Source: Candidatus Galloscillospira excrementavium (lineage in GTDB: Bacteria; Bacillota; Clostridia; Oscillospirales; Oscillospiraceae). From it: DNA of 8,903 nucleotides. Position 1 is the first letter of the stretch. Each line of letters opens with the position of its first letter. Location: positions 1 through 8,903 of the forward strand of contig DVHW01000270.1 in assembly GCA_018711785.1 (NCBI GenBank), written 5' to 3'. Of the stretch, positions 5,513 to 8,903 are shown one piece after another. The position numbers and the translations under genes are program-made. The notes beneath the pieces are model-generated. The model searched no databases, was not told the DNA's origin, and was given only the letters and a program-made list of their open reading frames with translations.

Positions 5513-7078
5513 TCAGTCGGTGTCGGTGTTCTCCCTCAGCACCCCGGGCAGCGCCGAGAGCAGGTCGGTGGGGAGCATGGCGTACTCCCCCAGCTCCGCC
5601 GCCGCCCGGTCCCCGGCGGCGCCGTGGTACCACACCGCCCGGGCGGCCAGCTCCGCCCGGTCAGACCTGGGCGTGTTCAGGTGCTTTTGCCCCCACAGGG
5701 CGGCGATCATCCCGGCGAGCACGTCGCCGGAGCCCCCCTTGGCCATCCCCGGTCCGCCGGTGCCGTTGATCCACACCCGCCCGTCCGCCGCGGCGGTCAC
5801 CGTTCCCCGGCCCTTGAGCACCAGGGTGCAGCGGTGGGCTCGGGCGAAGTCCCGGGCCGCCCCCACCCGGTCCCGGACGGGCAGGGCGCAGCCGGTGAGC
5901 CGGGCGAACTCCCCCTCGTGGGGGGTGAGGACCGTGGGGGCCGTCCGTCTGTCCAGAATATCTATATGCCCGGACAGGGCATTTATGCCATCGGCGTCCA
6001 GCACCACCGGGCCGGCGAGGTCGGAGAGGAGGGAGCGGACCAGCCGCTCTGTCCGGGGCGCGCGGCCCAGGCCGGGGCCGATGACAGCCACGTCGCACCC
6101 CTCCGCCCGGGCCAAAATCTCCCCATACCGCTCGGGGAGGGGGAAGGCCATGGCCTCGTCGCACTTGGCCGCCGCGATGGGGTAGACCTCCCTCGGCACC
6201 CCCACCGACACCAGCCCCGCCCCGGCCCGCAGGGCCCCCCGGGCGGCCAGGAGGGGTGCGCCGGTGTAGCCCTCGCTGCCCCCCAGGATGAGGATGCGCC
6301 CAAAATCCCCCTTGTGGGCGGCGCCGGGCCGCCGGGGGAGTACCAGGCGGCCATCCCCCGGGAGGAGCTCCACCGGATGCTCTCCCCGGTCCACCCGCGC
6401 TTCCACCAGGTCGGGGGGGATACCGATGTCGGCCACCCGCACCTCGCCGGCGCAGGCGGCCCCCTCCCCCAGGCAGAGCCCGGGCTTGGCCCGGGTAAAG
6501 GTCACCGTCACCCGGGCCCGGACCGCCGCGCCCAGCACCGCCCCGGTGTCCCCGTCCACCCCGGAGGGCAGGTCGCAGGCCACCACCGGGAGGCGGCTTC
6601 CGTTCATCCACGCCACGGCGGCCAGAAAGTCCCCGGTCAGGGGGCGGGAGAGCCCCACGCCGAAGAGGGCGTCCACCAGGCAGCCGCAGGCGGCGAGCCA
6701 GGCCATGGCCTCCCGGTTTTCCAGGTCAAAAGGCTCCAGGCGACCCCCGGCGGCGGACAGCCGCGCCTCCATGGCCCGGCTGTCCGGGGTCATCTTGGCC
6801 CGGTCCCCCACCAGGAAGGCCCGCACCTCCAGGCCCATCTCCCTCAGCAGCCGGGCGGCGGCGATGCCGTCCCCGCCGTTGTTCCCCGGGCCGCAGAGGA
6901 CGCCCACCCGCCGGGCGGAGCCGGCGGCCCTGCCCTCTGCGCTCTCCTCCGCCAGCCGGGCCGCCGCCCCGGCCACCGCCCGGGCGGCGCGCTCCATCAG
7001 CTCCAGGGAGGGGATGCCCCGCTCCCCGATGGCAATGCGGTCCAGCTCCTGCATCTGCTCCGTGGTGGCGACAAACAT
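5513..7078 (-). CDS. nnr: bifunctional NAD(P)H-hydrate epimerase / ADP-dependent NAD(P)H-hydrate dehydratase
   Basis: This 521-residue fusion enzyme repairs the hydrated, inactive forms of NADH and NADPH. The N-terminal YjeF_N domain (about 1-215) interconverts the R and S hydrates and shows GPGNNGGDG (63-71), VDALFG with D136, and DLPSGVDGDTG (169-179). The C-terminal ribokinase-like domain (about 240-510) dehydrates the S form using ADP. It shows HKG (255-257), GPGLG (334-338), DADG (361-364), TPHEGE (385-390), KGRGT (422-426) and GGSGDVLAG (448-456, catalytic D452). The frame is open 16 codons upstream, but the ATG at 7078 is chosen because GAGGAG lies about 7 nt upstream and the conserved domain begins there. 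It is the second gene of the operon, 25 nt after the small TIGR04076-type gene. All key motifs are intact. Confidence 0.95.
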   Translation of the reverse strand: MFVATTEQMQELDRIAIGERGIPSLELMERAARAVAGAAARLAEESAEGRAAGSARRVGVLCGPGNNGGDGIAAARLLREMGLEVRAFLVGDRAKMTPDSRAMEARLSAAGGRLEPFDLENREAMAWLAACGCLVDALFGVGLSRPLTGDFLAAVAWMNGSRLPVVACDLPSGVDGDTGAVLGAAVRARVTVTFTRAKPGLCLGEGAACAGEVRVADIGIPPDLVEARVDRGEHPVELLPGDGRLVLPRRPGAAHKGDFGRILILGGSEGYTGAPLLAARGALRAGAGLVSVGVPREVYPIAAAKCDEAMAFPLPERYGEILARAEGCDVAVIGPGLGRAPRTERLVRSLLSDLAGPVVLDADGINALSGHIDILDRRTAPTVLTPHEGEFARLTGCALPVRDRVGAARDFARAHRCTLVLKGRGTVTAAADGRVWINGTGGPGMAKGGSGDVLAGMIAALWGQKHLNTPRSDRAELAARAVWYHGAAGDRAAAELGEYAMLPTDLLSALPGVLRENTDTD

Positions 7079-7103
7079 GGCCCTGCTCCTCTCCCCGGCG
7101 CGC

Positions 7104-7448
7104 TCAGCGCACCGGCGTGTAGTCAATGACGGCCTCCTCGCCGGTGGCCTCCAGCTTGAAGATGACCGGGCGCAGGCCGTCGTTGCAGGAGCAGATGGCC
7201 ACCCCCGGCCGGCGGATCCAGTCGCCGTAGTAGAACAGGCCCTCCCCCGCCCCGTGGGCCAGGGCGAAGGCGTACTGGTAGACGGCCTTCCACGCCTCGT
7301 CGCACAGGCCCTCCGGCTTTGCGTAGTCGGCGTAGAACACCTGTCCCTCCCGCAGCATGGGGCAGGGGCCCAGGCCCTCCGCGCCGTACTCCCGGGCCAG
7401 CTCCTGGTCCAGCGTGGTTTTGAGGACTGTGATCTTCACCTTTTTCAT
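7104..7448 (-). CDS. TIGR04076 family protein of unknown function
   Basis: This 114-residue soluble protein matches the TIGR04076 pattern: an N-terminal KKVKITVLKTTL strand, a GPCP motif (27-30) followed by REGQVFYAD, GLCDEAWKAVYQYAFALA (47-64), and a C-terminal CSCNDGLRPVIFKLE (86-100). Cysteines C29, C49, C86 and C88 are placed as in the family and could bind a metal or be redox active; the function is not known. The ATG at 7448 has an excellent AGGAGG site with 8 nt spacing, although the frame remains open far upstream. It is the first gene of an operon with the NAD(P)H-hydrate repair enzyme and the lipoprotein, and its promoter is about 40 nt upstream. Confidence 0.85.
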   Translation of the reverse strand: MKKVKITVLKTTLDQELAREYGAEGLGPCPMLREGQVFYADYAKPEGLCDEAWKAVYQYAFALAHGAGEGLFYYGDWIRRPGVAICSCNDGLRPVIFKLEATGEEAVIDYTPVR

Positions 7449-7484
7449 GGGGCAGACCTCCTGTTTTTTCAGAATCGCAGGTCC

Positions 7485-7514
7485 ATTATAGGCCCCGGGG
7501 GCGGGCGGCGTCAA
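7485..7514 (-). promoter_or_regulatory. sigma-A-like promoter of the TIGR04076-nnr-lipoprotein operon
   Basis: On the minus strand TTGACG (7514-7509), an 18-nt GC-rich spacer and a perfect TATAAT (7490-7485) lead to a start near 7478 and a 30-nt leader containing AGGAGG. Confidence 0.8.
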
Positions 7515-7519
7515 TTTGA

Positions 7520-7540
7520 ACTTGCAATTTCCAAGCAAGT
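7520..7540. promoter_or_regulatory. possible operator: dyad overlapping the pheS-operon -35
   Basis: ACTTGC (7520-7525) and GCAAGT (7535-7540) form a perfect 6-bp dyad around nine bases. It overlaps the -35 and most of the spacer of the plus-strand promoter and ends 5 bp from the -35 of the opposite promoter. A regulator binding here could affect both transcripts. No such regulator is encoded in the window. Confidence 0.3.
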
Positions 7541-7550
7541 GTGGTATAAA
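7522..7550 (+). promoter_or_regulatory. sigma-A-like extended -10 promoter of the T-box/DUF2500/pheS operon
   Basis: TTGCAA (7522-7527), a 17-nt spacer and TATAAA (7545-7550) preceded by TGG make a strong extended -10 promoter. The expected start is near 7557, at the 5' edge of the T-box. Confidence 0.75.
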
Positions 7551-7556
7551 TGCTCT

Positions 7557-7791
7557 AAACGTGAAGAGCGGGAAAATAGCGCAGTTCCACCAGTCAGAGA
7601 AGGGCGGCCGCCGGCTGAGAGCCGCCCATGGCGGTCGCGCTTGGTTCGCCCGGGAGCGGCCGCGGGGAAAGACGCGGACGGGATCCATCCGTTACGGTGG
7701 GACAAGCGCGCGCGGGCTCTCCGCGCGAATCGTGGGTGGTACCGCGGAAGGCATGCCTTTCGTCCCCGAGCCGGGGACGGAGGGCTTTTTT
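7557..7791 (+). promoter_or_regulatory. T-box riboswitch, phenylalanine specific
   Basis: The leader senses uncharged tRNA-Phe and allows read-through into the downstream genes. The T-box signature GGGTGGTACCGCGG is at 7734-7747; its TGGT bulge (7737-7740) can pair with an ACCA tRNA end. Stem I is recognisable: CGGG/CCCG (7569-7572 with 7649-7652) below, AGCGC/GCGCT (7578-7582 with 7637-7641) above, and distal arm GGGCGGC/GCCGCCC (7602-7608 with 7621-7627). The 3' side of the specifier loop reads TTGG-TTC-G, placing a Phe codon at 7645-7647 followed by a purine, as in other T-boxes. A stem III-like hairpin pairs 7709-7715 with 7721-7727. The terminator is listed separately. Phe specificity agrees with pheS downstream. 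Confidence 0.92.
7755..7791 (+). terminator. T-box regulated terminator
   Basis: A 13-bp stem pairs 7755-7767 with 7773-7785 (loop GAGCC, two G-T wobbles) and is followed by six T. Its first bases GCCTT can instead pair with AAGGC at 7748-7752, directly after the T-box sequence, consistent with a competing antiterminator fold. Confidence 0.88.
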
Positions 7792-7824
7792 GCTGTATGG
7801 ATGTGCGGAAAGGAGGAATTGTCC

Positions 7825-8184
7825 ATGGGTTTTTTCTTTGGCGGCGGCTTTGAGGTGCTGTTCCTGCTGGTCTTTGCCCTCATCGCGTGCCTCATCGTGG
7901 TCACCCTGGTCCGGGGCATCGCCCAATGGAACCGGAACAATCACTCCCCCCGGCTGACGGTGGATGCCACCGTGGTGGCCAAGCGGACCAATGTCGCCCA
8001 CCATCACCACAACCACGGCGGAGTACACACCTCCACCACCTACTACGTCACCTTCCAGGTGGAGAGCGGCGACCGTATGGAGCTGCACGTCAGCGGTTTC
8101 GAGTACGGCCAGCTGGCCGAGGGGGACCGGGGCCAGCTCTCCTTCCAGGGGACCCGCTACCTGGGCTTTGTGCGCCAAAACTGA
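7825..8184 (+). CDS. DUF2500-type single-pass membrane protein
   Basis: This 119-residue protein has one N-terminal membrane segment (about 9-30) and a basic stop-transfer region (R30, R37). A soluble beta-rich domain follows, with the DUF2500 pattern: VDATVVAKRT (46-55), TTYYVTFQVESGDRMELHVSG split over 71-91, YGQLAEGDRGQLSFQGTRYLGF (94-115). The domain has no known activity. A histidine cluster (H59-H62, H64, H68) lies in a loop where family members are often variable; metal binding is possible but unproven. The ATG at 7825 follows AGGAGG with 8 nt spacing; the frame is open far upstream through the T-box but that part is not coding. It lies 33 nt after the T-box terminator and 45 nt before pheS, so it is expressed under Phe-tRNA control. 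Confidence 0.85.
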   Translation: MGFFFGGGFEVLFLLVFALIACLIVVTLVRGIAQWNRNNHSPRLTVDATVVAKRTNVAHHHHNHGGVHTSTTYYVTFQVESGDRMELHVSGFEYGQLAEGDRGQLSFQGTRYLGFVRQN

Positions 8185-8229
8185 TCTTGTTTTCAGACCA
8201 TCTCAATCTTCAGAAGGAGTTTTGCTGTG

Positions 8230-8903
8230 ATGAAGGAACAACTCTCAAACATCCGCAACGAGGCGCTCGCCGCCATAGACGGGGCGGCGAGCGCCCAGGA
8301 GCTGGACGAGGTGCGGGTCAAATACCTGGGCAAGAAGGGGGCGCTCACCGCCCTGCTCAAGCAGATGGGCACCCTCTCCCCCGAGGAGCGCCCCGCCATG
8401 GGCGCCCTGGCCAACGAGGTCCGCGAGGCCCTCTCCGAGGCCCTCGCCCGCCGGCAGAAGGCCCTGGAGGAGGAGGCCCTGGACGCGCGGCTGAAGGCCG
8501 AGGCGGTGGACGTGACCATCCCCGGCGCCCCCGTCCGGCTGGGCCACCAGCACCCCATGTATATCGCCCTGGACGAGATCAAGGAGATCTTCATCGGCAT
8601 GGGCTTCACCGTGCTGGACGGGCCCGAGGTGGAGCTGGCCTCCTATAACTTCGACAAGCTCAACGCCCCGGAGGGCCACCCCTCCCGGGACTGGAGCGAC
8701 ACCTTCTACTTTGACGCCGACAGCCGGGTCATGCTCCGCAGCCAGACCAGCCCCATGCAGGTGCGGGCCATGGAGACCATGCCCTTGCCCATCCGCATCA
8801 TCGCCCCCGGCCGGGTGTACCGCAAGGACGAGGTGGACGCCACCCACTCCCCCATGTTCCACCAGGTGGAGGGCATGGTCATCGACAAGGGGGTCACCAT
8901 GGC
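8230..8903 (+). CDS. pheS: phenylalanine-tRNA ligase alpha subunit (3' end outside the window)
   Basis: The first 224 residues of the catalytic subunit of the alpha2-beta2 class II synthetase that charges tRNA-Phe are present. The N-terminal coiled-coil arm spans about 1-90 and includes the typical VRVKYLGKKG stretch (29-38). The catalytic core begins near HPMYIALDEI (108-117). Motif 2 region features are visible: SDTFYF (156-161), LRSQTSPMQVRAM (169-181), PIRIIAPGRVYRKD (187-200) and DATHSPMFHQVEG (203-215). The AAGGAG site (8214-8219) lies 10 nt before the ATG at 8230 and 7 nt before an in-frame GTG at 8227, so the start could be one codon earlier. About a third of the protein and the expected pheT lie beyond the right edge. 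Expression is controlled by the T-box at 7557-7791. Confidence 0.97.
   Translation, partial: MKEQLSNIRNEALAAIDGAASAQELDEVRVKYLGKKGALTALLKQMGTLSPEERPAMGALANEVREALSEALARRQKALEEEALDARLKAEAVDVTIPGAPVRLGHQHPMYIALDEIKEIFIGMGFTVLDGPEVELASYNFDKLNAPEGHPSRDWSDTFYFDADSRVMLRSQTSPMQVRAMETMPLPIRIIAPGRVYRKDEVDATHSPMFHQVEGMVIDKGVTM

Noticed and set aside
5129..7129. 666-residue plus-strand frame
   Set aside because: It runs antisense to the nnr gene, is rich in Gly, Pro, His and Arg, and matches no family. It is an artefact of GC-rich third positions in the real gene.
7516..7824. Upstream extension of the DUF2500 frame
   Set aside because: The extension lies over the promoter and T-box structure. The ATG at 7825 has AGGAGG and begins the membrane segment.
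6288..7853. 521-residue plus-strand frame reaching into the T-box
   Set aside because: It is antisense to nnr and the TIGR04076-type gene and then crosses promoters and the riboswitch. Its composition is not protein-like.

Overview
The window reads as a chromosomal stretch of a high-GC, spore-forming Gram-positive bacterium of the class Clostridia, most likely the Oscillospiraceae. The evidence is a Phe T-box leader, a CBS-type family II pyrophosphatase, a Spo0A DNA-binding domain protein, strong AGGAGG-type ribosome binding sites, sigma-A-like promoters (several with an extended TGn -10) and GC-rich intrinsic terminators. Genus cannot be settled from sequence alone. No insertion sequence, CRISPR array, phage gene or obvious horizontally acquired block was seen.

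Layout, left to right. (1) Positions 1-141 hold the apparent 3' half of a terminator for a plus-strand gene outside the window and a cluster of small hairpins. (2) A minus-strand pyridoxamine/pyridoxal kinase gene (142-981) has a clear promoter just upstream. (3) A divergent promoter leads to a tRNA-Leu(UAG) gene at 1216-1300, with an intrinsic terminator starting on the next base. (4) An ORF-poor strip with three hairpins (1346-1520) precedes the terminator of the minus-strand CBS/DRTGG manganese pyrophosphatase (1578-3224). That gene has a leader of about 150 nt. (5) A divergent intergenic region (3225-3656) holds the pyrophosphatase promoter, a long palindrome and an AT-rich block with tandem Spo0A-box-like sites. 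It leads into a stand-alone Spo0A C-terminal-domain protein (3657-4022). (6) A HAD phosphatase of the phosphoglycolate phosphatase type (4157-4813) has its own promoter.

(7) Convergent to it, and sharing a terminator, is a three-gene minus-strand operon read from 7448 to 4871: a TIGR04076-type small protein, the bifunctional NAD(P)H-hydrate epimerase/dehydratase, and a lipoprotein with LolA/GerS-like features. (8) Back-to-back with that operon's promoter is a plus-strand promoter feeding a phenylalanine T-box riboswitch (about 7557-7791), a DUF2500-type membrane protein (7825-8184) and the start of pheS (8230 to window end, incomplete).

Most genes are housekeeping: vitamin B6 salvage, pyrophosphate removal, phosphoglycolate clean-up, nicotinamide nucleotide repair and Phe-tRNA charging. 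The most interesting parts are the Spo0A DNA-binding domain without a receiver, preceded by its own 0A-like boxes; the DUF2500 membrane protein placed between a Phe T-box and pheS; and the possible germination-type lipoprotein behind the nucleotide repair gene.
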